Part shown: one piece after another, positions 7,465 to 16,817 of the stretch
Layout: every line of letters starts with the position of its first letter
How positions within the stretch are numbered: position 1 is the stretch's first letter
Origin: UBA2773 sp964643985
GTDB taxonomy: Bacteria > Patescibacteriota > Minisyncoccia > Moranbacterales > DUUL01
DNA length: 59,648 bases
Direction of reading: 5' to 3'
Assembly: GCA_964643985.1 (NCBI GenBank)
Contig: CAZXUS010000002.1
Span: 1-59,648 of the forward strand
Made by a program: the position numbers and the translations under genes
The notes under the pieces: generated by a model
Seen by the model: only the letters and a program-made list of their open reading frames with translations
Told to the model about the DNA's origin: nothing
Databases searched by the model: none

Positions 7465-10400
7465 ATGAATAGTGAAGAAAATTCAAAAGAAAAAATAAGT
7501 TGGTTATCTGTTGTTAGTTTCGGGATGGGTGTACTTTCAATTTTTTTGGTAGTAGTAATTCTGTTTTTAGCCATGAATCACAGCGTAGAAGCATTTTTTA
7601 ATGATAATGAGACAGAAAACGTGAATGATTTTTCTGTGGGAACAGATACAAAAGAAACGGTATGTTCGCCAGAAGACAATCTATTTTTGTATTTTCCTTT
7701 TGATGGAAATGTTTTGGATGCCAGTGGCAACAACCGGGATGCAGCAACGGAAAACACTGCTATAGTACAAGATCGTTTTGGGAACTCTGAGGGAGCATAT
7801 GACATTAGTGAAACGAATAATATAATTTTTGAGTCATATGATTTAGCAAATCTCGGGAAAGAAGTGACAATTTCTTTTTGGATGAAAACTATACAGGACG
7901 GACCTGTTGGGAACTCGATTGCGAAGATTACATCACCGTGGATACCGGACTATGGTCATCAAGTATACCATCTTAGATGGGATGGGGGGAGCTCAGGAGA
8001 TATTGGAAAATTTTCTTTCAGTTTGCATGAAGGATATGGAGGACTTGTTTCTTATTCTTCCAAAAATATTGCGGATGGTAATTGGCATAAAATAACTGGA
8101 GTTCGAAATAAGGATATTAGTTTTTCAATATATATTGATGGACAAAAAAGGGGTTTAATGCAAGTTCCTTCTTGGAGGTCTTTGGGGGATTTTTTTTATC
8201 TGAATAAACTTATTATTGGCGGCCATCCGGCGGAGATTGACGATTTTAGAATTTACACAAAACAATTAAGTAATGAAGAAATTTATAATCAGTTTCTTAG
8301 CGATCAAGAAGCCTCTCCGTTGTTGTGTGTTGAAGAGGAAATTCAAGAGAATAACGGCAATTTGGCACCACCATTTTATGTGAAGGTTCTATATCCTGGT
8401 GGCGTATCCTTGAATGACCTAAGTGAAGATGAAAATATTTCTAATATGACACCAGCATTTGTGCTAAGTATTGTAGCCCAGAGAGAAAAAGAGGATATAA
8501 AGAAATTTCAAGAAGAATACTTGTGTGTTTATTGGGAAAAATTTTCACAAGACAGTGATTTAAGAGAAGAAATATGTACAGAACACAATGTAGACGAGGG
8601 ATATGGAGAATTCGGACGACTTACTCAATCAGCAATACTAGATTATTCTAATAGTGTTTTTTATGCGGGGGGTGCAATCTTGAGGGTTATTGAGGATGAA
8701 AAAGGCGATTGGAAAAAACAAAAAGATGGAGTGAATTGGTATCATATTCAAGATGTGATGGCAGAAGATTCCAAAGGATGGGTAAATGTAGCGTCTGTAA
8801 TTGAAAATTTTAATCAACAAGTGCAAGATGAATGGGAAAAACAACATATAAAATTCATATCTCCGATTATGTCAACAATGCCAGAAACAGCAAAAGTGAG
8901 TTCAATATTTGATCATACAGGAGATTATTTGTGTGGATTTGGGTTTAATAATTTTATTTGTGATAAAAAAATTACCTCATTTTTAGAAGGTGAAGTAGGT
9001 GAAAAAATATATGGTAGCGATTCTAGCGAAGGGGCTCCAGCATACGCAAAAGAGACTGGATTGTTTTTTGAAGGATCTAGGTATATAAATTATATCGGAG
9101 CTAATATTAGCGGTTGTGTTGATAATGAGGATAATTCAATTACCTGTCTAAATAAAAAATCATATTTAAACTATGATGGACATCCAGGAATCGATTATAG
9201 TTATGGTGAGGGTACTAAGATTGTTGCTCCTGCTGATGGCGTATTATGTCTTGCCACAGAAAATACCGACAAAGAAAAAGGATTGTGGAGAAATCCAGGA
9301 AAATGTAAATATGGAGACGACGATGTTAATACTGGAGATAGTAACGGATACGAAAAACATAAAACTTTTTACATCATTCATGGTGATTCAGGTCTTACAA
9401 CGTGGTATTTACACTCATCGGAAATAATAAATAGTAATTTAGCTTTTGGGATAAATGGGGATGGATACATGAATGTAAAACAAGGACAAACTGTGGCTAA
9501 GATTGGAAAAACATGTGCTGGTTGTTTAGTTCCATATCACTTACATTTTGATGTGAGAAGTGATGATGGTGCAAATTATGCTAATCTAATAGATCCATAT
9601 GGAAATTTTTTTGGAAGTGTTGAAGAGCAATATGAAAGTTTGTGGAAAAAATTACCTTTTATCAATACGACTAATATATTTCTTGGCAGTCCAGGTGAAT
9701 TACGAGTTTATGATTTTGAAGGTAATATGACCGGATTGAAGAATGGGGAGGTAATTGAAGAGATTCCTTTTTCTGAATATGGTGATGAAAAGGTTTTGAT
9801 TCAGGGAGCTGATATTGCAAGAATAGAAGTTGTTGGTTTGGATGAGGATGTTTATCAATTGGATATTGTTCGAATAAATAATAAGAAAAGATTCAATTTT
9901 TCTGCTAATGATATTATGACATCTCAAGGGGAAATTCATAGTTTTGTTGTGGATTGGGATGGATTAGATGGTGAAGATGGTGCTGTGGAAATCGGTATTG
10001 ATAAAGATGGTGATGGTGTAGCCGAGCAAATGATTGAAATTGGCTCAGAATTCTCTGATACAACTGCACCACAAACTCAGATTTTACTTTCTGAGGCAGT
10101 TGAAAGTAATAGTTGGCACAACTTAGATGCTCAAATAATTCTCACAGCTGAAGATAACGAAGGTGGGGTAGGTGTTCAAAAAACAGAATATTCTCTTGAT
10201 GGTGGGGTGGACTGGATGCAGTACGCAGAGCCATTTGTTATTTCGGAAGAGGGAATTCACGAAGTCCAGTATCGCTCAACTGATTGGTTCGGTAGTGAGG
10301 AGGAAATTAAAACTGTTGAAATTAAGATTGACAAAACTGCACCAGAAATGGAAATTGTGCCAAAGGAGGATGAGGTCGGATTCGATATTCTCGGAATTGA

Positions 10401-10851
10401 CAATTTGAGTGAAACAATAGTCGCTCAGGATGGTGATAAGAAATATATTATCGCTGATGAGGCAGGCAATGCATTGATAGTAGAATTTGAAAAAATACAA
10501 AAATACTACAATCTTGCAATACTGAAAATAAAGAGTTTACAATATAACGAAGGAGAAGTGTGGAATACTTCAAAAAATAAGATTCGTTATATTTGGAAAG
10601 AAGATGCTCTAAAAAGGAAATGGTTTGGCTGGTTGAAAACACATGGAAATGATAAAGAGAAAACTTTGTCACTCTTACATCAAAGAATCGAACTGTTTAA
10701 ACATTTTAGAATAGATGCTTCATATAACAAGAAAAAAGATGAAACAAAGGTATTTATTCATGAAAAAGGAAAACCGCAAAGAGAAGTGTTTGATGGATTG
10801 CAACTTCTAGAATTTAAAACAAATAATGGTCAATTGGAATATAATTACTAA
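7465..10851 (+). CDS. Giant membrane-anchored LamG / M23 metallopeptidase surface protein
   Basis: A 1128-residue protein. One N-terminal membrane helix (about residues 13-37) precedes a LamG/concanavalin-like domain (about 75-275: YFPFDGNVLDASG, FWMKT, NWHKITGV, IDDFRIY). A long linker follows, then a peptidase M23 domain at about 565-715 with HPGID (His573), IIHGDSG, YLHSSE and HLHFD (His692), so the zinc ligands are present. The C-terminal third has an Ig-like repeat (TTAPQTQI to DKTAPEME). M23 enzymes cut peptide cross-links in peptidoglycan; the LamG domain suggests binding to glycans. The protein probably faces outward and acts on its own wall or on a partner cell. It starts at an ATG without Shine-Dalgarno. 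Confidence 0.85.
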   Translation: MNSEENSKEKISWLSVVSFGMGVLSIFLVVVILFLAMNHSVEAFFNDNETENVNDFSVGTDTKETVCSPEDNLFLYFPFDGNVLDASGNNRDAATENTAIVQDRFGNSEGAYDISETNNIIFESYDLANLGKEVTISFWMKTIQDGPVGNSIAKITSPWIPDYGHQVYHLRWDGGSSGDIGKFSFSLHEGYGGLVSYSSKNIADGNWHKITGVRNKDISFSIYIDGQKRGLMQVPSWRSLGDFFYLNKLIIGGHPAEIDDFRIYTKQLSNEEIYNQFLSDQEASPLLCVEEEIQENNGNLAPPFYVKVLYPGGVSLNDLSEDENISNMTPAFVLSIVAQREKEDIKKFQEEYLCVYWEKFSQDSDLREEICTEHNVDEGYGEFGRLTQSAILDYSNSVFYAGGAILRVIEDEKGDWKKQKDGVNWYHIQDVMAEDSKGWVNVASVIENFNQQVQDEWEKQHIKFISPIMSTMPETAKVSSIFDHTGDYLCGFGFNNFICDKKITSFLEGEVGEKIYGSDSSEGAPAYAKETGLFFEGSRYINYIGANISGCVDNEDNSITCLNKKSYLNYDGHPGIDYSYGEGTKIVAPADGVLCLATENTDKEKGLWRNPGKCKYGDDDVNTGDSNGYEKHKTFYIIHGDSGLTTWYLHSSEIINSNLAFGINGDGYMNVKQGQTVAKIGKTCAGCLVPYHLHFDVRSDDGANYANLIDPYGNFFGSVEEQYESLWKKLPFINTTNIFLGSPGELRVYDFEGNMTGLKNGEVIEEIPFSEYGDEKVLIQGADIARIEVVGLDEDVYQLDIVRINNKKRFNFSANDIMTSQGEIHSFVVDWDGLDGEDGAVEIGIDKDGDGVAEQMIEIGSEFSDTTAPQTQILLSEAVESNSWHNLDAQIILTAEDNEGGVGVQKTEYSLDGGVDWMQYAEPFVISEEGIHEVQYRSTDWFGSEEEIKTVEIKIDKTAPEMEIVPKEDEVGFDILGIDNLSETIVAQDGDKKYIIADEAGNALIVEFEKIQKYYNLAILKIKSLQYNEGEVWNTSKNKIRYIWKEDALKRKWFGWLKTHGNDKEKTLSLLHQRIELFKHFRIDASYNKKKDETKVFIHEKGKPQREVFDGLQLLEFKTNNGQLEYNY

Positions 10852-10955
10852 AATGATTTAGTAAGGGTATTTTCAGGATTTACTTCTAATTTTATTAATT
10901 CTAGTATTATTTCTTCTGGGTAAGTTTAAATAGCATTTGGCTTTGTCAATTAGCT

Positions 10956-11111
10956 ATGTCAATTTTTGTAATTTCGTTCTTAATGATTCAGATTGGATAT
11001 ATCAGAAAAATTAAAAGAGATGATTTTATGGCGGTTCGGTTTGATTTCATTGGAGAAACTATCAAATCAAGCAAGCTTATTATCAGACAAATTATTGCAA
11101 TTTATAAATAA
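10956..11111 (+). CDS. Possible 51-residue protein, unknown
   Basis: An ATG at 10956 opens a frame with a hydrophobic N-terminus (MSIFVISFLMIQIGYI) and a basic second half (RKIKRDDFM, then KSSKLIIRQ). The frame is also open for about 20 codons upstream. Composition looks more protein-like than the neighbouring DNA, but there is no ribosome site and no recognised homologue. It may be the tail of a decayed gene. Confidence 0.25.
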   Translation: MSIFVISFLMIQIGYIRKIKRDDFMAVRFDFIGETIKSSKLIIRQIIAIYK

Positions 11112-11174
11112 GATTATTTTAATATAGCAGAATAAAATATTTTATAAAAAAAGTTTGAACATTGTGCTATTCTG

Positions 11175-11222
11175 TATAATAAACAAGGCGGTACCTCTTC
11201 GAGATAACGCCTTATTTTTTTT
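11175..11222 (+). ncRNA. Short promoter-hairpin-T-run unit, possible small RNA or terminator
   Basis: TATAAT at 11175-11180 is followed within five bases by a stem AAGGCG (11185-11190) and CGCCTT (11208-11213), then eight or more T. The -35 match (TTGAAC at 11155) is too close. If transcribed from here the RNA would be only about 45 bases. A simpler reading is the terminator of the gene ending at 10851, or a terminator on the minus strand for the gene ending at 11249. Confidence 0.4.
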
Positions 11223-11248
11223 GCTAATTTTTAATTAGCGGTGTTTTT

Positions 11249-11929
11249 TTAAGCCAGTTGTTTTTCGAAAAAAATTTCTTTGTTTTTTGAAATTTTTTCA
11301 AAAGCGGTGTTCCATGAGAGCAACAATCCCAGAAGGTTAACTCTGTAGACTTTTGGTTCAAAACCTTTTCGATAAAAATCTTTTTCGTCCTCGGGAATTT
11401 TATTCCATCGGAGAGTGGTTTTGACTATTTGGAAAGAATTTTCTTCGAAAAGATTGCTATTTTCAAAAAAATCAACAACTTTTTCGTGAGTATGGGCAAA
11501 AAATTGCATGCCCTTTAGTGTTTCTACGTTTTTGACTATTTGAGCAATTGTCTTTCTGGCACCTTTGATTAATAAAATTGTTATTACTGAGGTGATTTTT
11601 TCTATTTTTTCTAACGATTTTGAATTTAAAAAATAATGATTGAAAGCAACCCTTCCGATTTCTATGGATGGAACTGCACACTCTATCATATTTTTTGTTT
11701 CCAATGGTAAAAATTCTAAAGCATGATTTTTAGTGAAAATTCCTATACAAGCCACTATTGTTTGAGTTTCTCTGTTAATAATCGCGCAGTATTTCTGAGG
11801 ACATTTTTCAAAAAAACCATTTTTCGCCAAAATTTTTGTTTTTTTATACCATTCAGTGCAAAAAGCGTTGATCTCCTTGAATTGAAAGTCATTTGGATTA
11901 ACAATTACCGTTTTGAATCTTTTTGACAT
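11249..11929 (-). CDS. GNAT-fold-like protein, unknown
   Basis: 226 residues, no signal peptide. The order ACIGIF, FLPLE, then IEIGRVAF near residue 90 resembles the acyl-CoA-transferase fold of autoinducer synthases and thermostable-haemolysin-type proteins, where an EVG-LA strand follows a similar path. The match is weak and no catalytic residue can be named. The C-terminal half is basic and aromatic. It runs against the upstream gene and ends about 27 bases from the hairpin at 11185-11222. Confidence 0.45.
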   Translation of the reverse strand: MSKRFKTVIVNPNDFQFKEINAFCTEWYKKTKILAKNGFFEKCPQKYCAIINRETQTIVACIGIFTKNHALEFLPLETKNMIECAVPSIEIGRVAFNHYFLNSKSLEKIEKITSVITILLIKGARKTIAQIVKNVETLKGMQFFAHTHEKVVDFFENSNLFEENSFQIVKTTLRWNKIPEDEKDFYRKGFEPKVYRVNLLGLLLSWNTAFEKISKNKEIFFEKQLA

Positions 11930-12114
11930 AAATCTTCCTCCCCTTTGATTTTCATTTTTTTAAAAACACTCTTTTAATAATAGCGATATTAAATAAAAAA
12001 ACAAGCTTTTTAATAAGGAATTTTCAAAATAATAATGTCTGATTATTTTTTTATATCGAATTTATTTATTTTTTGTGTTAAATTGAAGTTGAGTTAAAAA
12101 AATAAAAGTAAAGA

Positions 12115-12927
12115 TTGAAAGTCGAAAAGATAAACTATATAGAAGCAAAATTTAAAAATAAACTAAGAGAAAGGATTGAAAGGACCTTGTTTTGGTTGTT
12201 AGCAGTTTTTTTGGTAGTTTCATTTTTTGCCCGTAATAATTTTAAAACTGTTAAGCATCCCAATCCAGATCTTTTTAATGAACCGGAAAGATCAAGTCTT
12301 TTAAATAATACTCCTATAGAATTTTCGAAAGATAGTTTTAATTTTGTTTTAACTCCATTGTATGAATATGAAATGGCGGCTTTGGTGGTTAATAGACTTG
12401 ATTATACTTGGTTCAGTTTAACTCGAGCTGAAAGCGCTATGCCGATGGATCTTTGTGTGACGTGGGGCGAAAATATTAAGAATGGATTATATCGTGATTC
12501 CTCGGTTCATTTTCGTCAAGATCATAGATTTTGTTTTGGAAGCTGGGGGCGAGAATCGGATTTTAGTTGGGCGGAAGTTTCCAATAATCATCTGGTAATA
12601 GAAAATGAAGCAATTAGAAAAAAAGCGCTTTCAATTGTTGAGGGTGATCAAATAAGAATAAAAGGGAAATTGGTAAATGTAGCAGTCGAAAATACTGATG
12701 GTAAATTAGGAAAATATGAAGCTCAGATTGGCAATTGGAATAGCAGTATAAAATTAGGAGATAATGGAGCTGGCGCTTGTGAGGTTGTTTTTGTAGAGGA
12801 TTTGGAAATTATAAAAAAAGGGAATCCGATCTTTTTTTATGGTTTTAAAATTAGCCTGTTTTTGTTGATAATTTTTGTTAGTTGGAAAATAATTTTGTTT
12901 TTTTGGGAAATATTAAGAAATAAATAA
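12115..12927 (+). CDS. Two-helix membrane protein with an OB-like extracytoplasmic domain
   Basis: 270 residues with membrane helices at about residues 25-42 and 242-262, so the middle part faces outside. The middle contains DLCVTWGENI, RDSSVHF, SNNHLVIEN and GDQIRIKGKLVNV, a pattern I associate with an uncharacterised bacterial family with a CxxWG-like strand and an OB-like barrel. The start is a TTG at 12115; an in-frame stop lies just upstream and no ATG is near. TGTGTTAAAT upstream may be an extended -10. Function unknown. Confidence 0.6.
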   Translation: MKVEKINYIEAKFKNKLRERIERTLFWLLAVFLVVSFFARNNFKTVKHPNPDLFNEPERSSLLNNTPIEFSKDSFNFVLTPLYEYEMAALVVNRLDYTWFSLTRAESAMPMDLCVTWGENIKNGLYRDSSVHFRQDHRFCFGSWGRESDFSWAEVSNNHLVIENEAIRKKALSIVEGDQIRIKGKLVNVAVENTDGKLGKYEAQIGNWNSSIKLGDNGAGACEVVFVEDLEIIKKGNPIFFYGFKISLFLLIIFVSWKIILFFWEILRNK

Positions 12928-13014
12928 AATTTTAAATTTTACTTAAGATTGTGTTGTATTAAATTAAAGACGGTGTAAGTTTATGTAGTAATTTAAATTT
13001 AAAAAATAATAAAA

Positions 13015-14385
13015 ATGAAAAAAGTAGATTTATTGGTGATCGGAGGAGGACCTGCTGGTTTGATTGCGGCCGTGACGGCTAAGAAAAATAATCCAGAAAA
13101 GAAAGTTTTACTGGTTCGGAAGGAGAAACAAAGTATAATTCCTTGCGGGATACCTTATGTCTTTAATCGGCTAAAAAATGTTGAGCAAGATATTCTGCCC
13201 GATAAAAGTTTGGTTGAAAACGAAATTGAAATTTTAGTTGAAAAGATTGAAAAGATTGATTTTGAGGGAAAAATAGCAAAAATAGAAAATAAAGAAGAAA
13301 TTATTTTTGAAAAATTAATCTTAGCTATTGGTTCCAAACCAGTTATTCCTTCGATTGAGGGTATAAAACAAGAGGGAATTTGGTTCGTGAATAAAAATCT
13401 GGAGTATCTTAAAAAGATGAAAGAATTTGCTCAAAAATCAAAAAGAGTAGTAATTGTTGGAGGCGGGTATATTGGAGTGGAGTTTGCGGAAGAATTTAGT
13501 AGTTTTAAGGACAAGGAGATTATTTTAGTTGAAAGATTAGGGAACTGTTTGGGAACTACGATGGATAAAAGTTTTTCAAATAATTTGGAAGAAAGTTTGA
13601 AAAAAGTTGGAGTTGAAATAAAATTAAATACTGAAATTATAAAGATAGAAAAGAAGGGAGAATTGTTTGAACTAATATTGAAGGAAGAAGACGGTATCTC
13701 AACTGGTATGGTAATTATTGCGGTTGGGGCAAGACCAAATATTAAATTAGTGGAGGATTCTTCGATCGAAATTGCCGAAAATGGCTCAATAAAAGTTGAT
13801 AATTTTATGCAAACTAATCTCAAGGATATTTATGCGATTGGCGATTGTGCCGAAAAAAAATGTTTGATAAGTAAAGCTTCTATTCCAGCTTTATTGGCTT
13901 CAACGGCTTGTTATGAAGCTAGAATCGCTGGAAATAATGTTTTTAAAGAAACTAATTTAATTGAAAATATTGGAACCCTAGCTTCTTTTTCCACTATGGT
14001 TAATGACATTGCTTATGCCGTTACGGGTCTGACTGAAAACGCAATTTTAAATTATGGACTTGAAAAAGAGGAATTTGATTCCACTGATTCTGATATCAGT
14101 GTGGGTGAGTTTGAATCGGCTTGTCATCATCCGGCGGCCTTGCCAGAAACGAGTCCGATTAAAGTTAAATTATTGTTTCGAAAGTCAGATAAATTATTGG
14201 TCGGAGCCCAACTGATGGGGCCGGAAGAAGTTGGCGAGATGATAAATGTTTTGGCGCTGGGTATTCAAAAAAAAGTGACCGCTTTTGATTTGGCTAGAAT
14301 GCAAGTGGCGACTCATCCATTATTAACTCCAGCTCCAACTGTTTATCCGTTGATTATAGCGGCCCAAAAAGCTTTGAAGAATTAA
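13015..14385 (+). CDS. FAD-dependent NADH oxidase / CoA-disulfide reductase family protein
   Basis: 456 residues with GGGPAGLIAA (FAD) at about 10-20, IIPCGIPYVF with the redox-active Cys44, an NAD-binding GGGYIGVE at about 149-156, and AIGDCAE at about 275. The C-terminal dimerisation domain ends with the usual ATHPLLTPAPT-like segment. A single cysteine at position 44 is typical of NADH oxidases, CoA-disulfide reductases and sulfur reductases of this clade. It would use NAD(P)H to reduce a disulfide, polysulfide or oxygen in the cytoplasm. Which substrate applies cannot be read from sequence. The ATG has no Shine-Dalgarno. Confidence 0.85.
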   Translation: MKKVDLLVIGGGPAGLIAAVTAKKNNPEKKVLLVRKEKQSIIPCGIPYVFNRLKNVEQDILPDKSLVENEIEILVEKIEKIDFEGKIAKIENKEEIIFEKLILAIGSKPVIPSIEGIKQEGIWFVNKNLEYLKKMKEFAQKSKRVVIVGGGYIGVEFAEEFSSFKDKEIILVERLGNCLGTTMDKSFSNNLEESLKKVGVEIKLNTEIIKIEKKGELFELILKEEDGISTGMVIIAVGARPNIKLVEDSSIEIAENGSIKVDNFMQTNLKDIYAIGDCAEKKCLISKASIPALLASTACYEARIAGNNVFKETNLIENIGTLASFSTMVNDIAYAVTGLTENAILNYGLEKEEFDSTDSDISVGEFESACHHPAALPETSPIKVKLLFRKSDKLLVGAQLMGPEEVGEMINVLALGIQKKVTAFDLARMQVATHPLLTPAPTVYPLIIAAQKALKN

Positions 14386-14402
14386 TTAAATAAAATAAAA
14401 AT

Positions 14403-14740
14403 ATGAGTGAAAAATTTCCGGGGGGGGATTTGAGAAGGAAAAAGATTCTTTTCCGAGTTCGGAAAATTTGAAAGCTTTTTTCAGAGAATTGATTGGAGGA
14501 CAAAAATTTGAAATTGGTCGAGAATTGGATGATGAAAAAGGGCCTTATCTTCGTGAAGTTATTGTTTCAAGAGCAGACGAAAAAATTGAATATGAATATA
14601 TGCGAGAAGGAAGGCATTCAGACAAAATGCAAAGTTTGACATCCAACATTAGTGCCACTTTTTATGATTTGGATGGTATACCAATTGGAGGAGAAATTAT
14701 CGCTAGATATGAAAAGGGAAAGTGGATTATTCTTGTTTGA
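14403..14740 (+). CDS. Small soluble protein, frame broken at a G8 run
   Basis: The visible 90-codon ORF begins at a TTG (14468), but an ATG at 14403 opens MSEKFPGG in another frame and the two frames meet at eight G residues (14420-14427). With nine or six G the reading becomes one continuous protein of about 112 residues: MSEKFPGGGFEKEKDSF, then SSENLKAFFREL. The C-terminal part has DLDGIPIGGEI and looks like a compact beta-rich domain. Family unknown. A run of eight G is exceptional in this AT-rich DNA. Confidence 0.55.
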
Positions 14741-14817
14741 ATAAAAATAAAAAAAGGTAAAGAAAGATGCGAAAAGAGCGGTTATATTTTTTATAATGAA
14801 TGTAATTTTTTTAAAAA

Positions 14818-16335
14818 ATGATGGAAAATTTTAGTGGAATAAATTCATTGGCAAATCAAAATCCAAGGCCAAATAGGAGAAAAAGCGAAGAAGGCATTGA
14901 AAGTGAGGGTCGTAGGAAGTTTATGAAATGCTCAGCTTTTTTGGCTGGAACATTTTTGAGCGGTAAAAAACTTTTAGAGTTAAGTCAGGATTTTTTTGCT
15001 GAAGGTGAAAATTTTGAAAAAGGAATTGAATCGAATCAAGATTCAAAAAATCAAAATGATTCTTTGGATAAAGAACAGTTAAAAATAAAAGAGGATAATA
15101 TACAGGTTGTTAGGAATACGGTGGAAGAACAATTATTAACAGGAGATAAAGTCGAATTAGACGTTGCCACTAAAAAAGCAATTTATGAAAAATGGTTAAA
15201 AAGTTATTCAGAGAAACCAGGGAATTGTCCGAAGGAAGATGAATGGAGTGGAGAGAATCATTTAGGATTATTAGAAACTTTAGAAAAAATGAAACCTTGG
15301 ATTGCTGATATGAAAAAGGAATTTGTGAAAATTGGGCTTGCTGGTGATTTTGCTTATTTAGCAATTCCAGAATCACATTTTAAAATATATGATGTTTCTG
15401 GCGCTTATGCTAAGGGTCCTTTTCAATTCACAAAGGGAACTGCTAAAAATTATGGCTTATTGATTGAAGACGGAATTGATGAAAGACTTGATCCAATTAT
15501 GAGCGCTCGAGCTTGTGCTGAGCATCTAAGGTATAGTTATAAAGAATTTAATAATGATTGGAGGTTGGCTTTGGCAGATTACAATGGTGGCTATACCAAC
15601 AAGTACGCAAAATTTCGTTCTAAAAAAGAAGATCGAAATTATGAAGACTATTTGACTTGGCGAGAAGGTCGCATTAATGAATTTATGAAAAAAGATTTTT
15701 TTGAATATAAAGTTGAGAGCGGACAGAATTTAACGGTGATTTCAAAAAAATGGAAAATGTCAGTTTCAGCCTTGAAGAAAGTTAATGATTTGAAAAGTAA
15801 TGCTATAAACGCTGGTCAAATTTTGAAAATTCCTGCCATTGTTTCGCGAAAAATAAACTTTCTAGAGAATTCATTGGAGAATTTAAATTATCCTGAAAAA
15901 TTTTATGCGATTTTGGATGTTATTGAAAAAGAAAAATTAAAAGAAGAATTTTTGGCTGAATCATTGAAATTTAATTGGAAAAAAATTCCAAAAGTTAAAA
16001 CGACTGATTTTTCTTATGTTATTAAGAAAGGGGAAAATCTTTTTTTAATAGCTAGAAAAATAAAAATCTTAGCTAAAAACAAAGATAGAAGTTTTAATTT
16101 ATCGGTTTTTAAAATCCAAGCTTTAATTCAAAGACAAAATGGAATTTCTGACCCTCGGAAAATTAGACTAAACCAAAAATTAAAAATAGAATTACCTTTG
16201 GAGAACGGACCTTCATTGAAACAAGTTGCCATAGAAAATAAAATAAAAATTGAAACGCTTCAAAAATTAAATTATTCGATTCTTAATGCCGATAAATCAT
16301 TGCCTGCTGGAATAAAAATTAGAATTCCAGTATAA
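14818..16335 (+). CDS. Lytic transglycosylase with LysM repeats and Tat-like signal
   Basis: 505 residues. GRRKFMK near residues 31-37 followed by a hydrophobic stretch (CSAFLAGTFLSG) resembles a twin-arginine signal. The SLT domain covers about 155-285: AIPESHF carries the likely catalytic Glu185, followed by GAYAKGPFQFTKGTAKNYGL and LADYNGGYTN. Three LysM-like modules follow (EYKVESGQNLTVISK near 300; YVIKKGENLFLIARK near 400; a degenerate one at the end with PAGIKIRIP). Such enzymes cleave glycan strands of peptidoglycan. A MITE-like element starts at the base after the stop codon. Confidence 0.85.
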   Translation: MMENFSGINSLANQNPRPNRRKSEEGIESEGRRKFMKCSAFLAGTFLSGKKLLELSQDFFAEGENFEKGIESNQDSKNQNDSLDKEQLKIKEDNIQVVRNTVEEQLLTGDKVELDVATKKAIYEKWLKSYSEKPGNCPKEDEWSGENHLGLLETLEKMKPWIADMKKEFVKIGLAGDFAYLAIPESHFKIYDVSGAYAKGPFQFTKGTAKNYGLLIEDGIDERLDPIMSARACAEHLRYSYKEFNNDWRLALADYNGGYTNKYAKFRSKKEDRNYEDYLTWREGRINEFMKKDFFEYKVESGQNLTVISKKWKMSVSALKKVNDLKSNAINAGQILKIPAIVSRKINFLENSLENLNYPEKFYAILDVIEKEKLKEEFLAESLKFNWKKIPKVKTTDFSYVIKKGENLFLIARKIKILAKNKDRSFNLSVFKIQALIQRQNGISDPRKIRLNQKLKIELPLENGPSLKQVAIENKIKIETLQKLNYSILNADKSLPAGIKIRIPV

Positions 16336-16784
16336 TATCATTTCTAACTAATCACTACTCACCCAAGTTTTGAAAATTTGGACTACCCTGTATAAATAAT
16401 ACTACGTAATTTAACAGGGTAAACCCGTCTCGCTGAGGCTTGCCGAGGCTGACCCGTCTCGTGTTACTCGCCGAGGCAGGCAACTTTGAAAAAAATATTA
16501 AATGTATCTGGCGGCTGTTCCCAATAACCCTTTTTACTGCCCGTCTCGCTGAGGCTTGCCGAGGCGGACAGTTTTCTATTTTTGGTTAAATTTTTTTAAA
16601 ATTTTATTGCCTTAGCTGAAGCTAAAGCTTCAAAAATTTTAAAATAATTTATCTCAAAAATAATAAATTTCGTTTAAAAAGCTTAATTAGAAACAGCCTT
16701 TAGATACTAATTCAAGATTTTTTTCTTCGTTTCGTCTAAAATTTTCTGCAACTTAATGAGTATTGGTTAGTTAGAAATGGTATA
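16336..16784. mobile_element. MITE-like element, copy A, carrying a nested second element
   Basis: It begins TATCATTTCTAACTAATCAC and ends with the inverted counterpart TTAGTTAGAAATGGTATA. The interior shares TTTGAAAAAAATATTAAATG and TTTTTTCTTCGTTTCGTCTA with copies B and C. It is longer than they are (449 against 192 bp) because 16511-16697 carries a second element with GGCTGTT ends and the left interior has extra GTCTCGCTGAGGCTTGCCGAG repeats. No ORF inside. Confidence 0.75.
16511..16697. repeat. Second inverted-repeat element (E2) nested in MITE copy A
   Basis: Left end GGCTGTTCCCAATAACCC and right end GCTTAATTAGAAACAGCC are inverted matches. The interior has CCCGTCTCGCTGAGGCTTGCC and a small hairpin around TTAGCTGAAGCTAA. 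In copies B and C the MITE sequence runs uninterrupted across this point. Confidence 0.6.
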
Positions 16785-16817
16785 ATTAATTAGGTTAAAA
16801 GTATAATTTTTGAAATA

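Larger units (their letters stand above)
10852..11248. other. Interval with a possible small ORF and a terminator-like hairpin
   Basis: It contains a 51-codon ORF at 10956-11111 and the -10/hairpin/T-run unit at 11175-11222. No other feature is evident. Confidence 0.4.
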
